Shown: positions 11,171 to 25,172, numbered from the stretch's first letter. The stretch: DNA of 64,000 bases from Circinella minor (GCA_016758965.1 JAEPRB010000002.1:310001-374000), one strand, 5' to 3'. Notes: generated from the sequence alone by a model not told the origin. Made by a program: numbers and translations.

Positions 11171-13101
11171 TTTCAATTAGTCCTTAATTAATATAAAGGT
11201 ACTATTGGGGGAAATTTTTAATTTTTTAAAAAATGATATAAATTTTGATGATGATTTTTTATTATTATCAAATTATTTTTTTTTCATTAGTATTATTATG
11301 ATGATGAGGAGAAGTAGTTTATATAGCTGGAGAATCTACTACTAGTAGCTCTTTCTCGTTTTTACCGGGAATTTGAATCTCATCAGTAAAAGGAAATCTA
11401 TTTTTTTTCAGTCTCAAATTCCGGTAATGGTAATAATGACAATGATTATAATAATAGTAAGGATTATTATTTATAATAATTAAAGTTAATCTCGAAATAC
11501 ATACATTTTTGATCAAACATATTATTATAGTGAACAAATAGATCCTGTAGCAAAGAATCATAAATACTATATAGACTTTAATATAATAAGATTAAAAAAT
11601 GACGACCATTTTTTTTTTTATTTACTTCGATATAGGCTTAAAGGTTTTCACAAAAGACCAGATTTTCTATTATATATTTTACCTTATCTTATTTAATCAT
11701 ATTTATCACCACTCATTGAACAAAAAGGCTAATAATGGCTGAAGAAATGGAATAGAAATCTAAATGTATGAAAAGAAAACGAATAGAAACGTAGTTTAAA
11801 GATACTGTGTATATGGATAATCGTCATCCCAAGTTCGATCATGATGTTGTCGTCACGATATCCAATATGATGAAAATAATCACTAGTGTTGTGATCATGA
11901 CTGCAGATTTAAAACAACGGCGAGCAGTAGATAGTGGCTAGAACAATGCTGGTACCAGTATTGTTGTTCATTTCGATATTTCTGAAGTAATAAAAGTAAT
12001 AAATATCGAAAAAACAGGCACTTTTTTTAATTATCAAGTTTTCTACAGAAACAAATTTATATAAGCAAAACTCATTATAGATGCTCTATGTAATTGTAAC
12101 TCGTTTAAAAGTTCTGTTTAAAGCACCCCTAACTTCTTCGTTTAATATTCTAGTTATATATATATGCTTCTTACGCGTGTCATACAAGCATCATATTTTT
12201 AATATACTTAGATCATCAGGTGATGATCAATACATGCCAATTTAATTTCCTGTAAAGTGTATATGGTAAATGTTGTGAAGAAATACAAAATATTTTACAT
12301 GTAATAGTATGAACATTATTTTCTTCACTTTTTAGTATAAACGCAATATGCTTATTAGTAGATAGACTCTAATTGTATTATAATACTTGTTATTGGTGCT
12401 TATCAAATGATAATATGTAATTGAGCGCCGATGTTTACTGAGATCAACATATCATTAATATATCTGGTTCAAAAAGAATCTAAACCACTAATATAATCTC
12501 TTTAGTAGTATGGTTATTTAACCATTATGGTGTATTAAACTGATTATGTACACTAGAATGATCAGAGAAACAAAGCTAATTTATGAAATCTGCAACGTAA
12601 TTACTATTACGATGCATGTCGGTTATAATCATAATTAATTTACTTAAAATAAGAATGTCACATCATATGTGTAGGAACATAAAGAAAACCTTTTTAAACG
12701 TATCCTACATTTCCCATTTAGAATAACGAAGTATCAAATGACATGTATTATATATACATCAATACAGTATTTTTTTAATAGCATATTAAGAAAAAAAAAA
12801 ACATGCCAAGATAGTGTATAAACTAATATCAAATATTTATAGTCGGTATCAAACCGTCAAGAACTAGACTTTTATTATTTATAATATATAGGTAAAATGT
12901 AAGATAGTACATGAGCTCGATATATGGATATATAATTTGCTGTAATTGATATATGAAATATATGCAAGAAGGAAAAAGAGGAAAGGCGGAATATAGATGA
13001 AACATGAAATTTAACAGCAAATAGAAGAATGATGTACATTAAAAAAGAAGACAAGGGAGAAAGGGGTATATAATATGTAGTTTTGATATAATTATATCTT
13101 T
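11171..13101. other. AT-rich intergenic region between tRNA-Phe and the ZIP transporter
   Basis: No gene is supported. An imperfect inverted repeat lies at 11362-11427. The open frames here (11319-11561, 12829-13111) encode Tyr/Ile/Leu-rich peptides expected from AT-rich DNA, and the second lies in the 3' flank of the ZIP gene. I see nothing else. Confidence 0.6.
11362..11427. repeat. Imperfect inverted repeat
   Basis: The arm TTACCGGGAATTTGA (11362-11376) is the reverse complement of TCAAATTCCGGTAA (11414-11427) apart from one extra G. The spacer is 37 nt and T-rich. It lies about 190 nt downstream of the tRNA gene. It may be a cruciform-forming element or the remains of a small inverted-repeat transposon. 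Confidence 0.4.
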
Positions 13102-14594
13102 TTAAGCCCATTTACCGATAAGAGCCATCAAACCAGCACCAATATACATGCAGATGAAGCAGATCAGTTTGTAACCAAATGAGCTTTGACGGAACTTAAT
13201 ACTGTGATTGATTTCACCACTCATCAAAGAAACATACGCATTGTATAACAAAATACCAGCTGACAATGAATCCAAGATTGCATTGGCTAATACAGATGAT
13301 GAAGAGTTTGGATTGAATGACGAATGAATACCGATACCAATAGCTACACCAATAGGCGTCATGATAATAAATAATACACCCAAAAGCAATGGTTTAGTCC
13401 AAGATTTATGTTCCATTTCGTTGATTCGTGTTCCGAGAGCAACACCTTCAAAAAACTGATTAAAATTTAATCATTATCTATTAGTATATTTTACGATTTC
13501 TTCTTCTTTTTTTTATGTATTATATAATATAGTAACAATAAAGAGAAAAACAAAACTTACTTGATGGAAAACTAGTGCAATAAGCAAGGTAACAAATTCA
13601 TCTTTGCCTGTATTCGCTAAAGTAATACCAATAATAATAGAATGCATGACAATGCCGAGTTCAAGCATCATAACACCAATATTACGGAATGCTTTTTCGT
13701 CTTCTTCGAATAATACTCCTCCATGAACGTGTCCAGCATGTTCAAAATTGTTGTTCTTTTTTTCTAAATCGGGCTCACTAAAGCTATCATGACTATTGTT
13801 GCATTCGTTACTGCTATGACGTTTTGCGCGTAATTTATCCATATAAGTAGCTGCTGAAAGTTCGAGGAGCTGTAAGGCAAACGAGGAAATCATACAAAAA
13901 ACACCTGCGAATGAACCATAGCTTTGCCACCCTGGGGATAAACATGGACTACCAAAATTTTCCAGAGCTTCCGGAAGCATATGAACAAAAGCTGTTGCAA
14001 GAATGACACCAGTACCAACTATAATGGTAATGATAGTACAATATAAGAGCGAAAACAACTGATTAGATTCTTTGTTTTTTAAGGTGACCCGCATTGTTGA
14101 TGAAAAGTGTTTTATAAAAACTTACAAAATTTGCCAGCAGTAAGGACCCAATCACGAATACTTCCTTTACTATACGGACGAATACGATGAAGAATTATTG
14201 GAACAAAGACACCTGTAATATTGAATGACCAATAAACAATTAGTTTATTTTTTTTGTTTAATAACATTATTGCTATTGTAAGTATAATCATAAGTTGGTA
14301 TATCGACTACTGTTGTTACTTACCAACTGAACTTGTTCCAAGAATAATAAAAAGTGATCCAATTCTCAATGGCATATTATAATCATCAAGGTCTTCCCTG
14401 ATGCATTCATCATCGGCAGCAGCTTCTTCTATAAATGGATAAAATTTCCCAAAAATAAATAAATAATCGATCAGTATGATAGAATAACTATATAGAAAAA
14501 AAGTACATATATGTAAATATTATATACCTTGAGCTAGAACCCCAAATGGTAAAATTAACCATATAAACAAAATGAAAGGTATAAGTTTTTCCAT
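13102..14594 (-). CDS. ZIP family zinc/iron transporter
   Basis: This membrane protein should move Zn2+ or a related divalent metal into the cytoplasm. Exons at 14594-14528, 14428-14324, 14212-14126, 14018-13561 and 13455-13102 join to 356 aa, a usual length for fungal Zrt-type carriers. The N-terminus is hydrophobic (signal-like). TM2/3 carries KFFGTGVILATAFVHMLPEAL. A variable cytoplasmic loop contains the His cluster HAGHVHGG. TM4 has ELGIVMHSIIIGITL and TM5 has HQFFEGVALG; the His, Ser, Gly, Gln and Glu residues of the family's metal path are all present. Three further hydrophobic segments follow to the C-terminus. Metal specificity cannot be told from sequence. The start is the only ATG giving a complete first exon. 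Confidence 0.93.
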
Positions 14595-17044
14595 TTGAAT
14601 GATAATAAAAAAAGTATAAAAGAGGTTAAAATAATAAATAAAAGGAAAAAAAGGAAAAAAAAAGGAAAAGAGAAAAGCTTTTATAAGATTGAACTTTTTT
14701 TTTGTGTGGCGACAATTAAAAAAAAAGGTCCAAAATGCTCACATTGACCAATCAAGATTAAAAATTTCAGCAGTCACTTAGAAAATTCATGACCATGAAG
14801 GTACTCGTTTCACACTTGGTTTTTGTGTTACTTTACAAAAAACCATTTCACAGTAATGTAATCAAATTTAACTTTTTTATTTTATGAAATAAACAATAAT
14901 AAAGCTGTTTTTAACTTACACATGATTAAAAGAAAGTTCTGTTTGGTTAGCTTTTAAATTATATTTTTTGTAATGTTTCAATATTTTTTTTTTCAGTTAA
15001 AAAACATGATATCAAACATATATCGCATATACTACATCCATCGTCCATCCTTTTTTTTAACAAGCGTCATTGTGCTAATTAGTCCATTTTTTTTCTGCGT
15101 TGCGGTGTTTTGTTGGCGGGAACACTTGCTATTTACGCATAGATTTTAATTGTGTTACTACCGCTCCATCGGAAGAAATAATCTTATCAATTGGTTTTCA
15201 AGTGCTACTAGTAGTAAAATAGGACATCTTGTTCTTTATTTAGAAAAATTTTTGCTTAAATTTTTGTCAATTGATCTTTTCAAGTTGATTTACATAGATA
15301 GGATCATCGAATAAATAGATTGTGATGTTCCCGGGCCAGATTTTGTGCAGAAGTTAATAAGGAAAATTGGGATTATTATATGGAACGATCACAAGATAAA
15401 CAAATGCTTGTTCATTTAATACACTGTCTATTTTTTCTTAATGGTAGTACGTGGTGATAAATTTACGCGTAAAAGATTGATCAATATAACTTTGTAAAAC
15501 CATGAGGAATATCCTTGTTATGCTCCATTATATGTAAACATAATATAAACAAACGACAATAACCCTATGTATATACTAACGTCCGTATTAATATCTAGAT
15601 CGCTATACTTTACTATTGTATATTACATATAGACTTATATTTACATTACTTTGAATAAAAATATCAGATTACAATCAGACAGAATACTTACTAAGTGTAG
15701 AAAGAAAATAAAAATAGAATAGCAAACTTTTATTGGACTACAAAAAAAAAGTTAGAGCGCGACGATAGAAGTCAATAAACTTTTTTCAATGGTAAGCGTG
15801 TATCACAAGTCACAGAATCGAGAATGCAAAAAAAAAAATAAGCTGATAACTTTACAGAAAAATTGATGTGTTTATAGGCGCTTCTAATTACGTACTGTAT
15901 TTAAAAGAAGATAAAAACACATATGCCTAACTTTTCACATACAGACACAAAAAGAAGAATATCATAGATGAGCAGCAAACAAAGAACATGATATCAACAT
16001 ATGTATCTTTTTTATAATTGAAAATCAATTTTTAACTTATTTAATATCAGCTTCCAGAACAGTATAAATCCTCTGGTGATGAATGTGGTAAAGGAAAAAA
16101 GGTGTATTATGTGCTCTTATAAATATATTAGCATAACGCCCTTCTAGGACACTTTGAAGGTATATAAAGCGTTGTACAACCAAAGATACATTTATGGCTG
16201 TTGTCAAACTGTTTATTAGCGTATTGTTTTGAGACGCAAGTTTAGTAAACACGATATATCGTTGAGTGCAGTAAAAAAATAGCATATTTGGATAAATACA
16301 AACAAATAATAGATAACTTAACGCAATTATAAATGAATTAAATAGGTCTCAACAATAAAAATCTTAATTTTGAAAAACAAAACAAGAATAGTTTATCACT
16401 ATACGTTTTAAAATATATATATTATTAATTTTATAAATCAATCCGCTGATATAAAATAACCAATACTTTGTTGATTACTTTATAAATGCAGTACTTGCAG
16501 CCGAGTTTTTCTGGCGGAATCTAACTATTTTTGGGCTTTACCCAGCGACGTTGTCAGGCCTTCGAAGCCTATCGCTGAGTAAAATATTGGGGCTCTGAAG
16601 GCTCTTTCGGCGGTTGCATCTGTTATCCTAGTTCCATTGATTTCTTCATAAATGCTGTTTTTTTTTTTTTTTGCAATAATGACAAAAATCAACCCAGGTA
16701 TATTCTTTCCATAAATCATATAGAGAAACAAGAGAAAGAAGCAGCAGTTTAAAGCCAAGACTTAATTAGGCATAGTAATAAAAAAAATACATCATGCTAT
16801 TGTATATGCTAAATGAATAATTGGCTTTTCCCAGATATTTATTATGTATAAAAATAAAAATAAAAAACCAGAAGTTGTATGTGTGGGTGATGTATACGTA
16901 TGTATTATATGTGTGCGTAATGTTTGTTTTGAAAAAAACACCGAAAAGTAGTGTAAATAAATCTAAAGAATTGAGTAAACGATTTTTTGTTTTGTTAATT
17001 TGTACATGCGGGATAAAAGTGGTGACAATGTTATTATTGTTGCT
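14595..17044. other. Intergenic region, with one GC-richer hairpin island
   Basis: The part next to 14595 is the likely ZIP promoter. The rest shows no supported gene. A GC-richer island at about 16495-16640 contains an inverted repeat (listed separately) and a short minus-strand open frame (16758-16525) with unbiased composition. The part from about 16800 to 17044 is the 3' flank of RIM15. Confidence 0.55.
16537..16583. repeat. Hairpin element inside a GC-richer island
   Basis: TTTACCCAGCGA (16537-16548) and TCGCTGAGTAAA (16572-16583) are inverted repeats with a single mismatch. Between them AGGC and GCCT flank a central TTCG-containing loop, so the whole unit can fold into one extended hairpin. 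The composition contrasts sharply with the AT-rich flanks. Its identity is unknown; a remnant of a repetitive element is my best guess. Confidence 0.4.
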
Positions 17045-20000
17045 TCAGCCTTTGAGACTTCTGCTGTTAATGCTTGCTAATGAGGATATAGGTAATGAAT
17101 ATGAAGGTTTGCGAAATTGACGAATTTGTTGGGATACAAGAGCCCGATTGATCGGTTTGGAAATGATATCATCAAACGGACCGGCTTGATGTGCTGTACG
17201 TTCATAAGCAGTAACAGCTACAATAGGGGTATATTGATTAATATTTTGAATCGATTTAATCATTCGTGCTGCTGCATCACCGTCGACTAGTAATAGAAAT
17301 AAAAGCAGAGTTAACATAATTGATACTTGTCAATAAAAGGTATAATCTCTTTTATAATTATACATATAGAACAAACTGTACTTACTAATTGGCATTCGTA
17401 TGTCCATAAAGATAATATCAAACTGTACATCGCCCATGGCACATCGAATAGCTTGTGCACCATTTCGTACAATAACGCAACGGCACCCAAGCATGTGTAG
17501 TATCGTCTCGAGAATCTTGCAACTGACTGGATTATCATCTGCAATAAGACAGTCGAAAGTCTTTTTTGATTTTGGTGGAGGCAGTGATGATATTGAATTA
17601 TAATTAGTAGCAGTGGAGATATCAACGTTTGAAGTAAGTGTAGTACTAATTTCCAACGGGTGCGAGGGCGGTGGTGATATGGGTTCAGCAATCATAAGCG
17701 TTAAAGTTTCTTCTGTCGGTGGTGTAGGATAGTTTTCTGACTTAAAACGGTTACTAATGTTTGTTTTGTGGTTACCAGGTGAGGATGCAGAACGTTCCCG
17801 TGTCGGTGACCAGTCTAATGCTGGTTTTTTTAATGGATGTTGTAATTGTTGTTGGTCATTAAAACTTCGAGGAACCATTTTAGTCGATGTGGAAGGTGAG
17901 AGACTATGTGGGGTATTTGGAAATGATATGGCTTGACGATGATCCAAATCAAATAATGACCCGCGTTTTGCAATCTTCTTCTTCAAAATAGGCAATGACC
18001 GAGCTGAATTTGCTGCTCCGGCAGAAGTGCTTGAAGTAGCATTTTTTGCACTAGCTACTATACTATCCTGACGTATCTTGCGAATAGCGGATTCGTTGGC
18101 CTTTTCGAGCATTGGCAAGTTTTTATATACGAATGTGCCAAAATCATCACGGCATACAGATAACTCTAATGCCATTTCAGTAGATGACTTATCCTTATCG
18201 CCCGGTAACGGTGTCAGTTTTTCGGGATTCTGTTCCTGGATAATGGCTTTTGCGCGTTCTACTTGTCGTTTGCTTTCTAGATCATCCTCATCCATTATGA
18301 GCATGGTGGCTCCTCGAGAATCGAAGTAGTCAGTATCTTCAATGTCAGTAGGCTGTGGTATAAAAGATGCAGATTCAGATAAAAGGGTATCCCATTCTAT
18401 ATTCTTAAAGAAAGGATGGTTTTTGACCTGGTCAGAACCGCGACTACCTAATCGTTTTTCTGGATCGAGTGTCATGAGACTTTCCATAAAGTCGCGAGCC
18501 TCAGGTGAAATTGGGACTAGATCTTCATGCCAATCAATACGTCGAGATAAAATGTTGTCAAATACTTTATCCGTCGTTTCTGCATGAAAAGGTGGATAGC
18601 CGTATAAAAACTCGTAACAAATAACACCAAGCGCCCACTATATATTATTAATGATAAATATGTAAGTATTTGCTTTTTCTGCACTGAACATATATACGAA
18701 TATATTAACAGTTGTGGTAAAAAACGTACCCAATCAACCATAGAATCTTGGCCTGTACCTAGAATACTTTCAGGTGCAAGATAATCAGGTGTTCCAACGG
18801 CATTACGTGGCGACGAACAGTCATCTGGACCTTGTCGTCGTATATGTTCGGGATGCATATATCCGGGAGTCATAATACTCGGTGTTGTGGCACTAAAATT
18901 GCTTGAGTAAGCGGTACTTGATCGATGACGCCCACTACTTGTCGTAGGTCGATCATCGGAAACTACAGATCGTCCAGATGAACTATATAATCCATCCAAT
19001 ACAGGGGTTCCGGAACCTTCCGCTGATGTGGCGCTACTTGCTATTGAGCCTCGTCGACGATCATGATCAAAAAGCAAATTGAAATATGACGGTCGATACA
19101 TCCCATTATTAAAAGACAATTGTTGATCATCACATAGTGGAGGTGGTGTTCCTGATCGAGAAGGTGCTGGCGAGGTAGGTTGTACTGGCTCAAATGATTC
19201 TACACTTCCATTTGTAAGCTCATCTCGTACACGTCGATCCAAAAATCCAATTCGAGATAGACCAAAGTCAGTTAATTTGAGATGACCATTTTGATCGATA
19301 AGTAAGTTATCAGGCTTTAAATCCCTATTATTATTATTATTATTATTATTATTAGTATTATTGTATGTAAATTATATGAGCCATTGCCACGCTCACATTA
19401 GAGTATTTCAAGTTCACTCGCAGACCTCTAACTTATAACATGTTAATAGTGTGCCTCTACTATTCTTACCTGTGGACAATATTATTGTTATGTAAATATA
19501 TTAATCCTAGAGTTACTTCGGCTAAATAACGACACGCCCATCCTTCTGGTAAACTTCCTAATACCTTAATAAGAGCTGAACAGTCACCACCATTAAGATA
19601 TTCGAGTACTAGGTAGAGATAATCCTTGGACTGGAATGTATAATACAATTTGGTTACAAATGGGCTATCCGTCTGAGTCATTAAGATCATTCGTTCGGAT
19701 TTGACATTTGTCACTTGGTTTTTGGCAATCATGTCAGCTTTCTTCAGAAACTTGATAGCATAATAGTCGCCCGTTGTTCTCTTTTTTGCAAGGAATACTG
19801 AACCAAATGCACCTTTACTGATTGGCTTGACAATTTCAAAATCTTTGATACCGGGTGCCATAGGCCGTGGTGTAAGGGGTGCTGGTAAAGGTGAAATGGG
19901 TGATTTACCTATTGGTGTTGAAAAACTTGAAGCACTTGAAACATCTACTATCGTTGAATTCGTTTTGGCATTTATACCAAGTTTTGGTGGCTTTGAAGAT

Positions 20001-23000
20001 GATGTTCCACCAGGTAACGGGATTTTCCCTGAAGATCTTTTTCTTTTTTGTCTTTGTGAGACTCGACCCATTCGTCTGGATTTCCATGTCTTTTTAAGCC
20101 GACCTAACAAAGACTTTTTTTGTTGCTCTTGTTGCTGTTGAGACTTTGATAATGGTAACTGCTGTTGTAATGAAAAGCTCAGTGAAGCTGACTCTTGTTC
20201 TTTTCTTTGTTCGTGGTCTCCAGCATCATTGTCATTACTGTCGTCATTATTATCAGCAGAATATTCTTCAGATACAAATTCGGTCCAATCAGCTTCTTGC
20301 TGCATCACCTTTTGGAATTCAACTCGCACACGTTCATTGTATTCTAATCTATCCTTCATCCTATTAACTACATCGACCTTACTTTTTGTCAATGCTTCTA
20401 CATCGCGTATCAGTGAAGTAGTATATGGATCTTCTGCTTGTGGTGATCGCCAATACATGATATGTACCATATTGTCTCTATCAGTTTCTCCTTCGATACC
20501 TGAGATCGACAACGCCACGTTTAATATTTCAATCAAATCATTGTAAATCTCGATTTCACATTGTTGAATTTTATTCGGATCGGTGACTTCTTCTTCCACC
20601 GGTAGGCAAACACTGCCATATAAATCATCATCGATTAGAACATGCGGTAGAGGTAATGCTGCTGGTGGTTGGCGCTCATCTAAAGGTATTCTATTCGACT
20701 CGTCAATCAATTGTTGAACATGATATTTTGCTTCGCTTAAATTATCATCACAAATTATGAGATCCATTTCTGTTCGATGAATTTCGACACATAAAACTGA
20801 ATGTTGCTCAAAAAATGCTGCCACGACCAATCGCTCACAGACACGGCATAAAACAGGCGGCAGTAATAAAAAGCTGGAAGGTGATGGCAATAAGCTCTCT
20901 GAAGCAGGTACACCACCATAAGATCTTGCACGTCGCATTAAATTGGCCTCCTCTTGAGAACTACTACTATTATTATTACTAACAATATTCTCGTTTTCAG
21001 CCGCTGGTTCAGACAGCGAACGGTTGCGCACAATGTGTTCGTCCGCGGAAAGTCCATCAAGTAAACGCTCCTCGGTTGGTGTTAAGCTCACAGATAATTC
21101 ACTTTGCGACATGGCAGCTGTTAATGTGGATTGCATGGTCTTTGGTGTCAACATGGCTGCCGCTGCCGCTGCAGTAGCTTGATCAATTAATGACCAGCAT
21201 GAATGTGTTTGCTTCATCACCCACATGGTATGACTTGGTTCATCTGTAACACGATCATACATGAGCATTCCTTTGGCTTCCATTTCAATTTTTTTATTCT
21301 TGTTCTTGATAACAGTAAATTGAATTTCAACTGTTTTTGAATCATCTGATACAAGTTCATCTGTGGCAACACTGAATACATTACAATCATCATGGGCTAA
21401 TAACTCTTCCATTTTCGTACCAATTAATTCATCAGCTCTTAATCTTTGCAAAGAATTTTTTTTATATTAATATGTTATTAACTTGACATGCTTATTTGAT
21501 TAAAGTAAAATAAAATAAAAGTCAAGGTATAGTTAGTTACCCAGTAACATCTTGCCACACGGGGCTAAGGTATTGAATAGTAGCTGTGCTTAAATCCAAT
21601 TCCATGACAACAGTTTGTCGCTGTCCACGGTCGGCAGCTTCCTGTAGCTGCTGCACATGATCTTTTTCATGTTCATCCAAATCGTATTGTGGCAGATCAC
21701 CCATATCCATATCTGACGATGACAACGTACATTGTGATGATTGGTCGTCGTCCAGATTTTGTTGTTGAACTCGTCTTGTTGTATAATTAAATTGATCTTC
21801 ATCTTCTTGTACCCTAGAAATATCTTCTTCTTCATCAACATTACTACTATATTCGTCTTGCTCTTCTGCAGTTGTCCAAAATTTTCGTTCAGCATCCCAC
21901 CATTCGACAGCTCGGTTAAATGCAGCAATACTAAGCAACAACCGAACATATAAATCCCGACAGGGCCATTCCGGATGTTGTTCCCATTCAATACCAATGA
22001 CTTGAGCATCAGCAACTAAAGCAGTATATTTGTCCGTATCATTTATAATAATGTCTAATGGAGTATCCACCAATTTCTGTGCCAACCCAATAAGCTTTTG
22101 TAGCGCTAAAATAAACGGAGTTGGCATAAATGTATCCTCGGAAATCATGGTAGCTACTGATGAACTTTCGTCAATGGTTGCTGATGCAGACATTCCAAGT
22201 ACCGTTTGAACTAAATCAGTATAGTCAGCTTCTTCTCCTTCAACACTATCGGTGGTAGAGTATTCTTTTGAGGCTGCTGTTGTTATTTTTGCGTTACTTG
22301 CTGTGTCGACTGCTGCAGCACTAGTATTTTCTGTCGCCGTCTGAAGAGCTTGATCAGCATTGCCATACCGAAGTCCTTTTTCAACATAGTTATTTAATCC
22401 ATTAATGACTTGTTGCAATTCACTTTCACATGTAAACTTGGCGCACTGTAAATGTGACTTAATTGTACGTCGAATTCTCGCTGCCATTTTTTCTTCCCCA
22501 TGAAGAACTTGATCTTCCGTTCCTGCTGAATTAATAGTAGATCGCAGTGCAGGGGATTCCGTCATTTTATAATCCAAAGCATATGGATGTACAGGTGCCT
22601 GAATATTTTCAATAGATAATTCTTTTGTAGGACGAAAAGATTGACGTAATGGTGATCCAACGCTAACGTTGGTGGCTATTGCAGTTGCTGCTCCTGATAA
22701 TGTACATGATACCGAGGAAGAAGATGAAGAAAGTTCACGATCATCTTTTATACCTGTCAATAACGTTAGTCTTCGTGCCAAGTCCGTTACATCAACCGAA
22801 AGACTTCGTTTGCTCCGATGGTCTGGTTGTTCTTTTAATAACTTTGGTAATCGTCTAACATCTGTTGTGGTTACTGTTGATGATGCAGATTTACGATGTC
22901 GATGATCGTGTGATAGATGTTGTTCTCGATGATTCTGTTTACTGACTGACGATGATGAAGAAGAATGTAATGATGCGACTAAAATGGTCAAGTTAGAATT

Positions 23001-25172
23001 AACGTTACGCCACCATGGTTGCACGCTATGACGAATTAATTGTGTATGTCCATTAAGTCGATCCTCCGTCATCCAATCTACCCACGGTATGTTATCGATG
23101 GTCATCTTGGTATCATTGTTGCTATTTTGTTTATGTATCCAACGACGTACTTTACTTAGCCGTGACATATATAAACGTTTGGCATATACCTGTTCTATTA
23201 ATAAATAAAATTATAATATAAAAGAGCATGAACAGTTTAAATATTTATATATGCAAATATATTTATGTTCGGGAGACAAGCAAAAGAATAAAAAAAGGAA
23301 GCGTGCGTGATACTAATAATTAAGAAAATTTTTTGATTTACCTTCCATCTCTTCAAAAAACATTATTTCCTTATTTCGACCACCAGTTGTTGTCGCTAGG
23401 TCAGTACCAGATCCCGCCGTTATATTGTTGCTTAACAGCATTTCAGGATATAAAGGTTCATTATTATTGCTGCTATTGTCGTATAAAAAGTCCAAGTTTC
23501 CATGTATTGAGCCTTTTGAAGCTGGTGTTGCAAATGATAATGTTGATGGATACAATTTACTAGCCGTTGATGGTGTTGCTACTTCTGATGCTTCAATGAA
23601 GGAAGAAGTGTTTCTGATTGCAGTATCTGCAGAAGAACAGTATGCACCAGAATTCAGATTGATTTCAACTACATCTTTGTCTACATCGGGATCTTCAGCA
23701 TTACTTTCTCCTCCTTTTTGACTACTATCTGATAATTGCCGCTGCATTAGAGAATGAAGCGAAAGTTGATAAGCGGGTATTTCACTACTATAATCGGTGT
23801 TTATTCTATTTGTAGTAGGATGATGGTTATTGGCGAAACTACGAGATCGACCATGGCAAATCGTTGGACTCGATTGTTGTTGTTGTTCCAAAAATGGTGA
23901 GGACGATGGAGAGTCAAAGGAACAATGATTGCTATTATGTCTAATAGATTTTGAGCTATAAGTGGATGACCTACGTCGGCACGAGCCGTTATTGCTGATT
24001 TCAGCTGTTGTATTGATAATGGATGTTTGTGCAACCACTGGAGACCCAGAAGAAGAGGAAGAGGAAGCTCGAATTGATTCTTTGCCTATAAATAGTAAGT
24101 CAGTATTCGGAATACTTCCGGCACAAAAAAAATCGTAATGAAAATAATTAAATATTAATGTACATTTACCTTTGTTAGATGATGATGACGGAGGACTACT
24201 TGGAAGTTGCATGGGTTGATAAAAATAGGGTGAAGAAGAGAACAGGTAGCAACAATCATCAGTACTATCTGTCATGATAGATGAAATGGATGGTGTACGA
24301 CCTCTTGAAGCAACTGATGCTGAATTCGTTTGTTGCGGTTGTCTTGACAGTGATGTATTAGTACTGCTTGCTGGCATATTTGAAAACCATCCCTCCACAA
24401 TAGAGCTATCATCTTCAATAGTAGAAGTAATTGTTGTACCAGAATTATTAATGATGGGACCTTCATCATGATATAGTCTTGTGGATGATCCTGACTTGTG
24501 CATTGTTCGATAAGAAGATGGGATCATTCGACTACGGAGATTCTCTGGTAAACTGACAGGTGTAGAAGGCGTACTAGGTGTTTCATTTGAGAATGGTGAT
24601 GCAGCACGAGTATCGAAACAGCTTACACGTTTTGTCGAAGTTGATTTTAACATGTAACGCCCTCCACTACCAGCAGGTGGGCTCGAATATTTTGGTGATG
24701 TCTGTTGCTTGTTGATTGGTGAAAAACGTGCAGAAGAACTTGTAGTGCCTGCTATTGGTTGTTGATGGATTGGAATGGACAGCGATGCGGCAGTAGCAGA
24801 TATTGACGAATTAGTATCACTATTAGTACTATTGTTACCGTTATTACTATTACTACTATTATTATTATAATCATTATGGTTGTCATGAAAATATTCCAAA
24901 GAAGAGGAAGTGTCTTTTCTCCGTTTAACAAAAGCAGTTGATGGTAATGACGAATTATGGCGTGTAGGCGTCATTACAAATGAACTTGCGGTAGCTGCTG
25001 TTAATGCTGGCGATTGCAAATTAACGTCAGTTGTAGTAGACGATTCATCGTCACATGAGGATAACGATGTTCGACTACTACGTCGTTTCAATAATAATGG
25101 CTGTGGAATAGGTACACTTCGTAGTTTAAGGGAAGACGGCTGTTTTGCTGGCGGTCGTGTTTCATTGGTCAT
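17045..25172 (-). CDS. RIM15: RIM15/Greatwall-type AGC protein kinase with zinc finger and C-terminal receiver domain
   Basis: RIM15 kinases act below TORC1/PKA in starvation and stress responses, phosphorylating endosulfine-type PP2A inhibitors in characterised fungi. Seven exons (25172-24170, 24085-23342, 23194-21541, 21443-19470, 19324-18730, 18637-17386, 17286-17045) join exactly in frame to 2487 aa, long for the family. Order of parts: Ser-rich disordered N-terminus (1-580); PAS-like segment around 1120-1230 (YLSPVWQDVTG, then IGTKMEELL); CxxC..HxxxxC finger near 1330 (CRVCERLVVAAFFEQHSVLC); AGC kinase about 1664-2057 with ISKGAFGSVF, AIKFLKK, HRDLKPDN, DFGLSR and YLAPES. About 170 residues separate DFG and APE, the split typical of RIM15/Greatwall. 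The receiver (about 2353-2465) has the acidic pair (IADDN), acceptor Asp (FMDIRMP), Thr (AVTAY) and Lys (SKP). The ATG at 25172 is the first in frame; upstream codons are open but lack an ATG. Confidence 0.93.

Noticed and set aside
12829..13111. Two overlapping Tyr/Ile-rich minus-strand frames
   Set aside because: They lie in the 3' flank of the ZIP gene and have the composition expected of AT-rich non-coding DNA.
19327..19360. ATT trinucleotide run
   Set aside because: A simple microsatellite inside a RIM15 intron, common in AT-rich fungal DNA.
19827..20546. Plus-strand frames of about 100 codons within RIM15
   Set aside because: Antisense to the conserved kinase and linker; no independent support.
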